Made by a program: the position numbers and the translations under genes. A model generated the notes under the pieces. That model did not search any database. It had not been told where the DNA came from and saw nothing but the letters and a program-made list of their open reading frames with translations. DNA of 34,504 nucleotides from a virus. The stretch spans positions 1 to 34,504 of IMG/VR virus record IMGVR_UViG_3300017710_000026; one strand, given 5' to 3'. Below, piece by piece: positions 14,801-22,315 of this stretch; positions within the stretch are counted from its first letter, which is position 1, and each line of letters opens with the position of its first letter.

Positions 14801-17800
14801 CCACTGGTGATAAATTTGAATTAAGAGATTGTTTAGATTTTAGACCACGAGTAGATGACGCAAGTACAATTAATTCTGGTGGCAACGATAGAAGTTTTGA
14901 TGGTTCTGGTAACTCTACGGTTGATGTTATAAAATTTGGTTCAGACATAACTGCTGATTTTGAATTTTATTTAAATAGAATAGACAAAATTTTTATGACT
15001 AGAGACGGTCAATTAAAAGCAGTTGAAGGTGCGTCTGCTCTTAATCCATTAGAGCCATCAGATTTAGATGGTCATATGTTATTGGCAACATTTACAATAC
15101 CTAGTTATACTTTAGATACAAGAGATGTCAAAATTAAAAAAGAAGACAATCAAAGATTTACCATGAGAGACATTGGTAGAATAGAAGATAGAATTAAAAA
15201 TATTGAATACTACACTCAACTTTCTTTATTAGAAGCCGATGCACAAAATTTACAAATACAAGACGCTGATGGTTTTGATAGGTTTAAAAATGGTTTTGTT
15301 GTTGATAATTTTAGTGGTCACAATGTTGGTGATGTAGGCAACAATGATTACAAACTTGCAATAGATAGAGCAAGAGGTGAAGCAAGAACATTATTTAATG
15401 AAGACATAGTAGAATTTGAAGAAATAGATGACGATCTAACGACAATTGTTGCAGGAGATCGAACGGCTGCAAACTATCAGAAAACTGGTGACTTAATTAC
15501 ATTACCATATTCTCAAACTAATATGATTGAGCAACCATATGCAACTACAACAGAAAATTTAAATCCATTCTTAATATTCGACTGGGTAGGAAATATAGAA
15601 TTAGATCCACCACTTGATGAATGGAAAGATACAAGAAGAGCTCCAGAATTAGTAGTTAATATTAACGGTTCTTTTGATAACATGGCTAGAAATTTAGGCC
15701 TTGACAATACAAGCACATCAGAAATACCTTTAGGTACTGAATGGAATGAATGGCAAGATCAATGGTCAGGTAATCCAAGAACAACTACAAGATGGCAAGG
15801 CGATTCTTTAGTACAAACAACAAGTAGAGATGTTGTTCAAACAAGAAGTGGTATCAGATCAGTAGTAGTACCACAGGCAGTAAGACATAGTTTAGGCAGT
15901 AGAGTTATATCTGTTGCATTTGCACCATTTATAAGACAAAGAACAATTACATTTACTGCAAGAGGTATGAGACCTAATACTAGAGTTCATCCTTTCTTTG
16001 ACAATATTGACATATCAACTTATGTGACACCATCTGGTGGTTCATTAGGTGGTAACCTAGTGACGGATGCTAACGGTAGTGTAGTAGGAACATTTGCAAT
16101 ACCTGATCCATTTAATGGTGTAAATCCAAGATGGAGAACAGGTAAAAAAGTATTCAGATTAACAAGTTCATCAACTAATTCTTCAACCGAAAGTGACATA
16201 GAAACTTCGGCAGAGGCAGACTATGACGCAAAAGGATTAATAGAGACGGTACAAGAAGCTGTTATTTCTACAAGGGAAGCACGAACAATTAGAACGTCTT
16301 TGACTGGAAACAGAACAACTACAAGAACAGCAAGTAGAGTTATTGGAAATCGAGGTGGTGGCGGTGGTGATGACGGTCCAGCTGCAAACGGTGGTAGAGG
16401 CGACCCATTAGCACAATCATTTATAATTGAAGAAGCAGACGGTTCATTTATAACAAGTGTAGATACTTTCTTCTCAACAAAATCTACAACTATTCCTGTA
16501 AGGGCAGAAATTAGAAAAATGGTAAATGGTTATCCATCTACTAAATTAATACCATTTGCACAAAAATATTTAAATCCAGGTGATGTAAATACATCAACAG
16601 ACGGTACAACTGCAACTACATTTACATTTGATAGTCCAGTTTACTTACAAGAAGGAATAGAATATTGTTTAGTATTATATTCTGACTCAACAGATTACAA
16701 TGTTTATGTTGCAAGACTAGGTGATAAAGTAATTGGTGGTGATAGAACGGTATCTAAACAACCAGCAAGTGGTGTATTATTTAAGTCTGCTAATAATAGA
16801 ACATGGCAACCAGATCAAATGGAAGATTTAAAATACACTTTGAAAAAAGCAGTATTTGATACAACTGCGTCTGGTACATTAACATTGGCAAATAAAACTT
16901 TACCTACAAAATTATTAAACAATAATTCTATTAGAACATTTAACGGTTCAACTACAATTAGAGTATTTCATAAAAATCATGGTATGCACAGTACATCTGA
17001 TAATGTGACAATTGGTGATATTGCTTCAGGCACATATAATGGTATAACTCATAGTAATATTAATGGTACATATACAAGTATAAAAAATATAACATTAGAT
17101 TCTTATGATGTGGTTGCTGGTGGGGCTGCAAACGCAACAGGAGATGTTGGTGGCGCAACAGCAACAGCAACACAAAATAGATTATTTGACGTATTACAAC
17201 TTCAAATAGGTCATGTTGTTCATCCTAGTACTTCTTTAAGTGCTAATTTAAGAACAACAACAGGTAAATCTGTACATGGTACAGAAACACCATTTACTTT
17301 ACAATCAGCATCCGATGCTCAAAGTGTAGTATTAGGAGATAATATTTACTTTACATCTCCTAGAATGGTGGCAAGTGGTATTAACGAAACTAATGAGATG
17401 TCAGGTACATCTTGCGTTGTTAATATAACATTTAGTTCATCAAATGCTAACCTATCACCAGTTATTGATTTAAAAAGAGTTAATGCTTTTGCAATTTCAA
17501 ACAGATTAAATAATCCTACGGTATCATCTACTGACACATTTATAGGTGATGGTTCAACAGCAGGATTTACTTTAAGTGCTACACCAAGTGATGTTCATAT
17601 AATGGATGTTAGAAAAGATGGTAAAAAGTTAACACCTCAAATAGATTTTACAGTTTCAAGTACAACATTAACAATGACAACTGCACCAACTAACGGTGCT
17701 AGAGTTGTTGCAAAGATTACAAACACGGTTGACTTTGAAGAAGATACTGCAACAGAGGGTGGTTCATCTGCTGGTCAATACATTACAAAACCAATTAATT

Positions 17801-18135
17801 TAGTAAATCAATCTACTGCTTTAGATGTAAGACTTGCGGCTAGTGTTAGAGATACTTCTTCTATAACTGCATTTTTCAGAGTAAGTGGTGGTGAAGAAAC
17901 AAGAAGATTAGAAGATATACCATTTACACCATTTAACACAACTGGTGCGCCTGATAGTGCTGTTGATCCGTCAACAGGAGATCAAGTATTAGATATAGAT
18001 TTCAAAGATCATAAGTTTAGTGTAAGTGATTTACCAGAGTTTACAAGTTTTCAAATTAAAGTAGTGTTTAGAGGAACAAATAGTTCATACACTGCACGAA
18101 TAAAAGATTTAAGAGCAATTGCTCTTGCGGTATAA
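11851..18135 (+). CDS. Giant DUF4815-type baseplate/fibre protein (gp9-gp11 position)
   Basis: A 2,094-residue protein, the largest in the window. Its N-terminus, NVSPYYDDFNESKKFHRILF, then RPAFAVQARELTQSQSIVQS, is the DUF4815 start found in large virion proteins of marine T4-like phages. The DUF4815 region runs to about residue 450 and includes YAVLEDTFARRTFDESGDYS. Residues 450-750 hold beta repeats (F.TGE.LSGASSGATGIV, GTFTAGETISGQTS). Around 960-1160 a conserved block has RDCLDFRPRVDD and DIGRIEDRIKNIEYYTQLSL. Residues about 1420-1500 carry RTITFTARGMRPNTRVHPFF, and about 1505-1640 include DPLAQSFIIEEADGSFITSV. A DYT-type module lies near 1895-1955. The gene takes the place of T4 genes 9-11 after gp8, so a wedge/pin or fibre-anchoring role is likely. 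An AAGAGGAA ribosome-binding site precedes ATG. Confidence 0.8.
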   Translation: MAASTDFNVSPYYDDFNESKKFHRILFRPAFAVQARELTQSQSIVQSQIEKFGDHMFQQGASVIPGQISVDTKYYAVKLTSKSASSINDYNNTTITGGSSGVIAEVIGVSADDGTDPDTLFVKYNKTGTNNTSTVFTDGETITSSGAGSPTAVVNTTATGSAAAVESGVYYINGFFVQADASVLILDKYTNSPSYRIGFTVTESFVTSNDDASLSDNAQGSSNLNAPGAHRFKILLTLAKKTLASTEDDNFYEIARVENGEIKSKVRHTEYAVLEDTFARRTFDESGDYSLTNPDFEVREHLLSGTNRGIFTGGNGGSATKLAIGVSPFKAYVRGYENETIGTTFVALNKAREFDTQNNHKQRFDVQNFINVNNVFGSPDIGFVGSGPVEAYKTVNLFDTATAVRGTQQSTVGTTIPQIGRAKSRGFETVSATESLDINATSSIYRHYLFDIEMFTHLELTTTGSFTTGEVLSGASSGATGIVESITATLTFAGATCSTTPAPDGAGVFTKSAHGLKDGQQVNVSGGSMSIASTAYTPGIFTIRNSTTNTFELYSSDGLTPQVVTAFSSSPTFTHTTIVLSSVKGTFTAGETISGQTSNVSGTLQSDVLGLKAATTREVSAVKQIGMAGSPTYTSDTDLTSTHGANLDLVGVASIANATNNLIGKGTNFTRDLKIGDSISFINDASSTVTALVKNIVSQTQATLTANVGAADVSTSTIITRKRSKIQNPEQNTAIKKLPYKTIKTLKTAANSNATDTNYSIRRQFVSTLSSNGDGTINAGTDETFSSLSSDDFTVTIMTTGSGGTGAAGDVLNLSGNNHEGDSIFTLTGSPTGASLKLDFGANFNGHKVKILATLSKTDGSKTKTLTNGSTIQKTSQTEIESGTVGLGKADVFDINNVYMAADFSTNATASDTDISDRFDLDTGQRDNFYDIGRLKLKPGAIVPTGRLLVNFDFFAHGTGDYFDVDSYSGQVDYENIPSYTSDTTGDKFELRDCLDFRPRVDDASTINSGGNDRSFDGSGNSTVDVIKFGSDITADFEFYLNRIDKIFMTRDGQLKAVEGASALNPLEPSDLDGHMLLATFTIPSYTLDTRDVKIKKEDNQRFTMRDIGRIEDRIKNIEYYTQLSLLEADAQNLQIQDADGFDRFKNGFVVDNFSGHNVGDVGNNDYKLAIDRARGEARTLFNEDIVEFEEIDDDLTTIVAGDRTAANYQKTGDLITLPYSQTNMIEQPYATTTENLNPFLIFDWVGNIELDPPLDEWKDTRRAPELVVNINGSFDNMARNLGLDNTSTSEIPLGTEWNEWQDQWSGNPRTTTRWQGDSLVQTTSRDVVQTRSGIRSVVVPQAVRHSLGSRVISVAFAPFIRQRTITFTARGMRPNTRVHPFFDNIDISTYVTPSGGSLGGNLVTDANGSVVGTFAIPDPFNGVNPRWRTGKKVFRLTSSSTNSSTESDIETSAEADYDAKGLIETVQEAVISTREARTIRTSLTGNRTTTRTASRVIGNRGGGGGDDGPAANGGRGDPLAQSFIIEEADGSFITSVDTFFSTKSTTIPVRAEIRKMVNGYPSTKLIPFAQKYLNPGDVNTSTDGTTATTFTFDSPVYLQEGIEYCLVLYSDSTDYNVYVARLGDKVIGGDRTVSKQPASGVLFKSANNRTWQPDQMEDLKYTLKKAVFDTTASGTLTLANKTLPTKLLNNNSIRTFNGSTTIRVFHKNHGMHSTSDNVTIGDIASGTYNGITHSNINGTYTSIKNITLDSYDVVAGGAANATGDVGGATATATQNRLFDVLQLQIGHVVHPSTSLSANLRTTTGKSVHGTETPFTLQSASDAQSVVLGDNIYFTSPRMVASGINETNEMSGTSCVVNITFSSSNANLSPVIDLKRVNAFAISNRLNNPTVSSTDTFIGDGSTAGFTLSATPSDVHIMDVRKDGKKLTPQIDFTVSSTTLTMTTAPTNGARVVAKITNTVDFEEDTATEGGSSAGQYITKPINLVNQSTALDVRLAASVRDTSSITAFFRVSGGEETRRLEDIPFTPFNTTGAPDSAVDPSTGDQVLDIDFKDHKFSVSDLPEFTSFQIKVVFRGTNSSYTARIKDLRAIALAV

Positions 18136-18137
18136 TT

Positions 18138-18359
18138 ATGGCACAAATTAAAGTAGAAGGAACAACAAATTTAGTTAGAGATGTAAAATCAAATGCTATA
18201 TTGAATACAAGTCAATCTGAATTTACTTCTTACATGAGTAAATATAAAAACAGAGAAAAGACAAATGATGTTTTAAGAGGTGCTGTAAAAGAAATAAATA
18301 ATATTAAGAACGAAATGAAAGAAATAAAAAGTTTATTAACAAAGGTATTAAATAAGTAA
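18138..18359 (+). CDS. Small coiled-coil protein next to the giant baseplate gene
   Basis: A 73-residue protein: a beta-like N-terminus (MAQIKVEGTTNLVRDVKSNA) followed by a helical, heptad-patterned C-terminal half (VKEINNIKNEMKEIKSLLTK). Similar small ORFs follow the DUF4815 gene in related phages as I recall, but no function is known to me. It starts two bases after the giant gene and one base before the next, so the three are one translational unit. Confidence 0.72.
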   Translation: MAQIKVEGTTNLVRDVKSNAILNTSQSEFTSYMSKYKNREKTNDVLRGAVKEINNIKNEMKEIKSLLTKVLNK

Positions 18360-18360
18360 A

Positions 18361-18753
18361 ATGGCTTTAAGAAGTGTAAATAGTACAGATACTTTAGAGG
18401 CGTTAAGAACAACATTCAATTCTCATGCAACAGACACAGGAGATTTGACTGCCTTAACAACTTCTAGTAAAAGTTCACTGGTAGCTGCGATTAACGAAGC
18501 TGCTGGGGGTACTAATAACTTTGTTATACGAGATAGTACAAGTACCACACAAACTATTAGTGGTGGTGACGTACTAAATATAGTTGGAGACTCAAATATT
18601 ACAGCAACGGTATCTGCTACAGATCAATTCAATATTGCTTTAAGCACTACAATTACTGGAATTTCTTCAATTACTGCGACTACGATTACTGAAGGTAGTG
18701 ATAGAGTTGCGACTAGACCTTTTGCGATTGCACAGGCAATTGCTTTAGGTTAA
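18361..18753 (+). CDS. Fibre-like protein with FAIAQAIALG C-terminus
   Basis: A 130-residue protein. Residues 1-45, MALRSVNSTDTLEALRTTFN, then SSKSSLVAAINEA, are a helical N-terminal anchor widespread in marine phage fibre proteins. Residues 55-115 are Thr/Ser-rich beta strands (TTQTISGGDVLNIVGDSNIT). It ends VATRPFAIAQAIALG, shared with the proteins at 9767 and 25313. Its role is probably structural, attached to the baseplate or as part of a short fibre. Confidence 0.7.
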   Translation: MALRSVNSTDTLEALRTTFNSHATDTGDLTALTTSSKSSLVAAINEAAGGTNNFVIRDSTSTTQTISGGDVLNIVGDSNITATVSATDQFNIALSTTITGISSITATTITEGSDRVATRPFAIAQAIALG

Positions 18754-18759
18754 TTATAA

Positions 18760-18767
18760 TATAAATA
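18760..18767 (+). promoter_or_regulatory. T4-type late promoter box (distal of a tandem pair)
   Basis: TATAAATA, seven bases after the preceding stop codon and 28 bases before a second exact copy (start to start). Confidence 0.6.
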
Positions 18768-18787
18768 TAAACATATACTTTAAAAAG

Positions 18788-18795
18788 TATAAATA
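18788..18795 (+). promoter_or_regulatory. T4-type late promoter box (proximal of a tandem pair)
   Basis: TATAAATA, 19 nt before ATG 18815. Its first four bases lie in the right arm of an inverted repeat (TATACTT 18774-18780 with AAGTATA 18785-18791). Confidence 0.65.
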
Positions 18796-18814
18796 CTATA
18801 AAGGGTAGTTATAA

Positions 18815-19183
18815 ATGGCTAACGATTTTAAAAGATTTGCAAAACCAAATGTAGGAACAAGTACAGGTGCGTCTGGAGACGCTATCTATACAGTACCTGC
18901 AGGCGCTGGTTCAACTGCATTAGAATCAATCATTATCGGTATATCAATCTGTAATAAAAATGCGGCTGAAAGAACGGTCGGTATCTTTTTAGATAACGAA
19001 GACGGTTCAAATGACGCATATGTTGTTAATGGATTAAAAGTACCTGCTAATACAACGGTTGAGATAATGCAAGGAAACAAAATTGTAGTTCAAAACGATG
19101 GTACAAACGCTGATGTAATCAGAGCAGAGGCTTCTGCTGGTTCATCAATTGATGTTGTTCTTTCTGTTTTGGAAGACGTATAA
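18815..19183 (+). CDS. Small beta-sandwich virion protein
   Basis: A 122-residue protein with no cysteine-rich or catalytic motif apart from a single ICNKN. It shows the pattern IYTVPAGAGSTALESIIIGI, then RTVGIFLDNEDGSNDAYVVN, then VPANTTVEIMQGNKIVVQND and IDVVLSVLEDV. This alternation is typical of a jelly-roll-like virion protein seen in many marine phages (vertex, tail or capsid decoration). Two tandem late promoters and an AAAGGG ribosome-binding site suggest high late expression. The exact location in the particle is unknown. Confidence 0.68.
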   Translation: MANDFKRFAKPNVGTSTGASGDAIYTVPAGAGSTALESIIIGISICNKNAAERTVGIFLDNEDGSNDAYVVNGLKVPANTTVEIMQGNKIVVQNDGTNADVIRAEASAGSSIDVVLSVLEDV

Positions 19184-19200
19184 TAGTTAAGGGTTGAAGT

Positions 19201-19395
19201 ATGGCAGTTAAGACAATAATCCCAAGTGGATCAAAAGCTAACAGTGATCCTCAAAATGGTGCAAAAACAAATACACCAGGAGGACAAACATACATTCAAT
19301 TATCTTCACCTGTATTTAATTCAAATGCAGAGGGAGAAACTAGACAAATCAAAAACCATGGCTATTGGGTTAAAAAAGTAGGAACGGACATTTAA
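19201..19395 (+). CDS. Hypothetical 64-residue virion-module protein
   Basis: Not recognised. It is Ser/Asn/Gly-rich with two likely beta strands (GGQTYIQLSSPVFNSNAEGE and KNHGYWVKKVG) and no membrane segment. The ATG is preceded by AAGGGTTGAAGT. Its last base overlaps the start of the gene at 19395, so it is co-translated with the DYT-module protein and probably acts in the same virion structure. Confidence 0.65.
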   Translation: MAVKTIIPSGSKANSDPQNGAKTNTPGGQTYIQLSSPVFNSNAEGETRQIKNHGYWVKKVGTDI

Positions 19396-19637
19396 TGGTT
19401 AGATATATTAACGGAAAAGATAGACCAACAGAAATTAATGTGAGAGTAAGTACAGGTGATGGATCTACTACAGCATTTACTTGTACTCAAGGATTAACGG
19501 TTGATAAAGTATTAGTCACTGAAAACGGTGTCTTACAAAGACCAACTGCCGACTACACTATTTCAGGCACTACTTTAACATATAACACTGCACCAGAAGT
19601 TGGTGTGCAGCTTATTATAAGAGAATTACCAATTTAA
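19395..19637 (+). CDS. Fibre-module protein (GDGSTT...NG...DYTISGTTLTY)
   Basis: An 80-residue protein formed by one complete beta module: STGDGSTTAFTCTQGLTVDK, then VTENGVLQRPTADYTISGTT, then YNTAPEVGVQLIIREL. The same module is found in T7-type and marine phage tail fibres. A C-terminal part is present in the 54-residue protein at 9600, and a divergent full copy lies near residue 1900 of the giant protein at 11851. Its start overlaps the upstream stop by one base. A structural or adaptor role near the fibre is likely. Confidence 0.75.
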   Translation: MVRYINGKDRPTEINVRVSTGDGSTTAFTCTQGLTVDKVLVTENGVLQRPTADYTISGTTLTYNTAPEVGVQLIIRELPI

Positions 19638-19642
19638 AAAAG

Positions 19643-19650
19643 GATAAATA
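19643..19650 (+). promoter_or_regulatory. Late promoter-like box (GATAAATA) for the glycine-rich fibre
   Basis: GATAAATA ends five bases before ATG 19656. If used, initiation would fall at the start codon and give a leaderless mRNA. Confidence 0.5.
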
Positions 19651-19655
19651 GTAGT

Positions 19656-21533
19656 ATGACAACAAAGATTACTAATGCGAATTTAACAACTAGAACAATT
19701 GACGCTGATAAAGTCAAATCAAATATTCTAACAGCAGATGAGCTTGCTACTAATGCGGTTACATCAGACGAAATTACAAATGGTGCTATTGTCAATGCTG
19801 ACATAAGTCCATCAGCTGCTATCGCAAGTTCTAAGGTAACAGGTGTCGCTACTTCAAGTGATTTAAATACAATCAAAGATAATATCGGTTTATTAGGTTT
19901 TAAAATGGCTGTTAACGAAAGTTTAACGGTCTTTAATTTTGTTGATGGAGTTGTTGACGAGTTCCATGATGAATCAGGAGTTGAAGAAACTGCAAGTGCT
20001 AACGATAGATACGTTGCTGCTTCAGATTACTATATTAACTCTACACAGGATGATGGTCAATCATCTCCAATGGGTTCATTTGCAGGCGGATTTTTATTTG
20101 AAACAGGTGCTGGTTCGGTAACAGAACCTGACACTTCAACTGCACAAGCAGTTCACCCACAATCTTGGGACCCACTAGGACATCATTACACAGATGGTCA
20201 ATATGCTGTTGACCCAAGTGTAAGTACTATAACGGTTAAAGGCTGGGGAGGCGGAGGACGAGGTCCTTATAATCAACCTAACTTTTTTAGAGGTACTGGA
20301 GGTGGTGGAGGCCACGTTTCTGGTAACTTAACGGTTACGGCTGGTCAAACAGTTTATGTAGGAGTTGGAGTAGATAATCAAACAACATCTTCACCAGCAC
20401 CTTTAATTGGTCCTGGAAATCCATGGCCAAATTCCAATCCAATGTCAAACGATCACCCAAGTACAGGTATCTACGCATATTTTCCTGACTCAGCAAATAG
20501 TGGTGGTTGGGGTCAAAGACCTACAGGAATGGGTCACTTTGGTGGCGGCGGATCAATGTCATATGTATCTGTTGGTCCTGCAGAGATTGATTGGGAAAAT
20601 ACAGGAAATACTTTTGGAGTTTCATCAAACTCTTCACCTCAGGTTGCTGGGGCTGCTCCACCTTATAGTCCAGGCGGGCAGAGATTAAATTATTCACCTA
20701 TCTCACCACAAATTGCATTTGTTGCTGGTGGTGGAGGATGTGCAAACGGTTCACAACCACTAGGTACACCAACAAGAAATGGTGGTGCTGGTGGGGGATT
20801 AACTGGAGAAGCTGCAGGTACTGGAGAACAAACATCACACGGACCAAACGGCGGTGGTGGAGGAGACCAAGAACAAGGGGGTCCTAGACACCCGGATGCT
20901 GGAGGTCCAGACGGATTTGAATCTGAAAGATTTATGACTACTGACAAGGCTGGTTCAGGAATGGGATTCTTTGCTGGCGGTGGCGGTGGTGGTCAAATGG
21001 GCCAACACGGTGCATGGGCAGGTGGTGGAGGATCATCTTACTTTGGTCACCCACAAGTTGCTTCTGGTGCTACAACTGCAGGTGCTACTACAAGTGTTGC
21101 TGCCTCAAGCGATCCTGTATATCAACCAGGTGTTGGTAATGGTGTAAACTACTGGAATACAACAGAAGGTGGTTATGTTTTTATTACTGCAACAGGATTC
21201 AATGCTGCTACAACAACTGCAACAGATTTAGTTTCAGAACCATTTACTGCTGGTTCAGCACCATCAAGTGCAAGAATAGTAGTATTTGAAGAAAACATTG
21301 CTACACCTACGTTAAATACTGACATCATTGCTAGAGTAAGTAGAGATGGTGGTACTAACTTCTCACAAGCTACTTTATCAGATAGTGGTTATGTCACAGG
21401 CGCTTCTGGTCAAAGAATTTTAACTGGAACTGCTGACGTATCTGGTCAACCATCTGGTACAAATATGAGATGGAAGTTAGAGTTAAGAAATAACTCTGTT
21501 AAGATACACGGTGTATCTCTTCAGTGGGCTTAA
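19656..21533 (+). CDS. Glycine-rich tail fibre / adhesin
   Basis: A 625-residue protein. Residues 1-65 (NANLTTRTIDADKVKSNILT, then ELATNAVTSDEITNGAI) are a repetitive fibre-shaft segment common in marine phage fibres. Residues about 195-460 contain many glycine runs (KGWGGGGRG, GTGGGGGH, FGGGGSM, GGGGGQMGQHG, AWAGGGGSS) separated by variable segments rich in Asn, Pro, His and aromatic residues. Residues 470-625 form a beta-rich C-terminal domain ending VKIHGVSLQWA. Glycine-run layers with variable loops recall gp38-type adhesins of T-even phages, although sequence identity is not claimed. It is the best candidate for receptor recognition in this window. Confidence 0.75.
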   Translation: MTTKITNANLTTRTIDADKVKSNILTADELATNAVTSDEITNGAIVNADISPSAAIASSKVTGVATSSDLNTIKDNIGLLGFKMAVNESLTVFNFVDGVVDEFHDESGVEETASANDRYVAASDYYINSTQDDGQSSPMGSFAGGFLFETGAGSVTEPDTSTAQAVHPQSWDPLGHHYTDGQYAVDPSVSTITVKGWGGGGRGPYNQPNFFRGTGGGGGHVSGNLTVTAGQTVYVGVGVDNQTTSSPAPLIGPGNPWPNSNPMSNDHPSTGIYAYFPDSANSGGWGQRPTGMGHFGGGGSMSYVSVGPAEIDWENTGNTFGVSSNSSPQVAGAAPPYSPGGQRLNYSPISPQIAFVAGGGGCANGSQPLGTPTRNGGAGGGLTGEAAGTGEQTSHGPNGGGGGDQEQGGPRHPDAGGPDGFESERFMTTDKAGSGMGFFAGGGGGGQMGQHGAWAGGGGSSYFGHPQVASGATTAGATTSVAASSDPVYQPGVGNGVNYWNTTEGGYVFITATGFNAATTTATDLVSEPFTAGSAPSSARIVVFEENIATPTLNTDIIARVSRDGGTNFSQATLSDSGYVTGASGQRILTGTADVSGQPSGTNMRWKLELRNNSVKIHGVSLQWA

Positions 21534-21549
21534 TTTAAAAATTAAACGA

Positions 21550-21556
21550 CTAAATA
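21550..21556 (+). promoter_or_regulatory. Late promoter-like box (CTAAATA variant)
   Basis: CTAAATA, ten bases before ATG 21567, in an otherwise AT-only leader without a Shine-Dalgarno sequence. Confidence 0.45.
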
Positions 21557-21566
21557 ATAATATATT

Positions 21567-22277
21567 ATGGCATTCGATTTTAAAAAATATATACCTAATA
21601 CTTTTAAGTTTCCTAAGAATCCAGACGAGGCATTCAAACAGGTAACAGTTAATAAAATTCGTTATAAAGAATTACTTAAAGAACACTCTGTCAATCCTGA
21701 AAAAATATCTAAAGAAAGATTAGAGAAGTTTCGTGCAAGATGGATGGAAACTGAAGAAGATAGATTTAGAAGATGGGAACAACAATTTCATCAAAAAGAT
21801 TTAGAACAAAAATTATTAAGAGATTACTCAACATTTAAAGACAATCCAAAAGACTATCTTAAAAGAGCATTAGATTTAGGCAAAAGAGGACAAGATATGT
21901 TTTCTAAATGGTGGTGGACTAAACCACCAAAACCTGCAGGTAAAGGTAGATTGGTTCAATCTAAACTTACAGGTCGTTGGCAACAAGAATATAAACCTCA
22001 TAGAAGTAGAAGAATTAGAGATTGGTTAAAGGCTGCTGAACACGGTGATGTATTCGTAGGATCATTAAATCCTAATCGAATACCTATAACAAGAAATGAA
22101 CCTACAAAAGAAGAGAGACATCAACACCACGAAGCAACTCAAAAAAGAGCATTAATGAAGTGGAGATGGTTATTAAAAGAGTCTAATTTCTTAGGTAGTA
22201 AAGACGATAGAAAACGAAAACTTATGTGGGATGATCCTATATCAGGTTTTGAAGGTATAATGGACAATCACCACTAG
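21567..22277 (+). CDS. Hypothetical 236-residue basic Trp-rich protein
   Basis: Not recognised. The protein is very basic and Trp-rich, largely helical. It has a segment KFRARWMETEEDRFRRWEQQ at about 54-73, DMFSKWWWTKPPKPAGKGRL at about 110-130, then LTGRWQQEYKPHRSRRIRDW and ATQKRALMKWRWLLKES. There is no signal peptide or membrane helix. It lies between the adhesin and the dioxygenases and appears to use a late box. DNA or RNA binding, or an internal virion protein, are possible from composition only. Confidence 0.72.
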   Translation: MAFDFKKYIPNTFKFPKNPDEAFKQVTVNKIRYKELLKEHSVNPEKISKERLEKFRARWMETEEDRFRRWEQQFHQKDLEQKLLRDYSTFKDNPKDYLKRALDLGKRGQDMFSKWWWTKPPKPAGKGRLVQSKLTGRWQQEYKPHRSRRIRDWLKAAEHGDVFVGSLNPNRIPITRNEPTKEERHQHHEATQKRALMKWRWLLKESNFLGSKDDRKRKLMWDDPISGFEGIMDNHH

Positions 22278-22280
22278 TTA

Positions 22281-22309
22281 TTGACATTATATTAAGAAAG
22301 TGATACAAT
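22281..22309 (+). promoter_or_regulatory. Near-consensus sigma70-type promoter, probably leaderless
   Basis: TTGACA (22281-22286) and TACAAT (22304-22309) are 17 bases apart. The start codon ATG 22316 is only six bases after the -10 box, so transcription should begin at or within a base or two of the ATG. No Shine-Dalgarno sequence is possible. It resembles the promoter at 1290-1318, which also precedes a dioxygenase. Confidence 0.8.
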
Positions 22310-22315
22310 ATTAAT

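Noticed and set aside
18774-18791. Inverted repeat TATACTT/AAGTATA as a fourth timing hairpin
   Set aside because: It overlaps a late box but does not include the ribosome-binding site or start of the gene at 18815, so it does not fit the pattern.
20690-20947. 85-codon minus-strand frame rich in Pro and Ser
   Set aside because: It is the antisense image of glycine codons in the adhesin (GGN reads as proline codons on the other strand).
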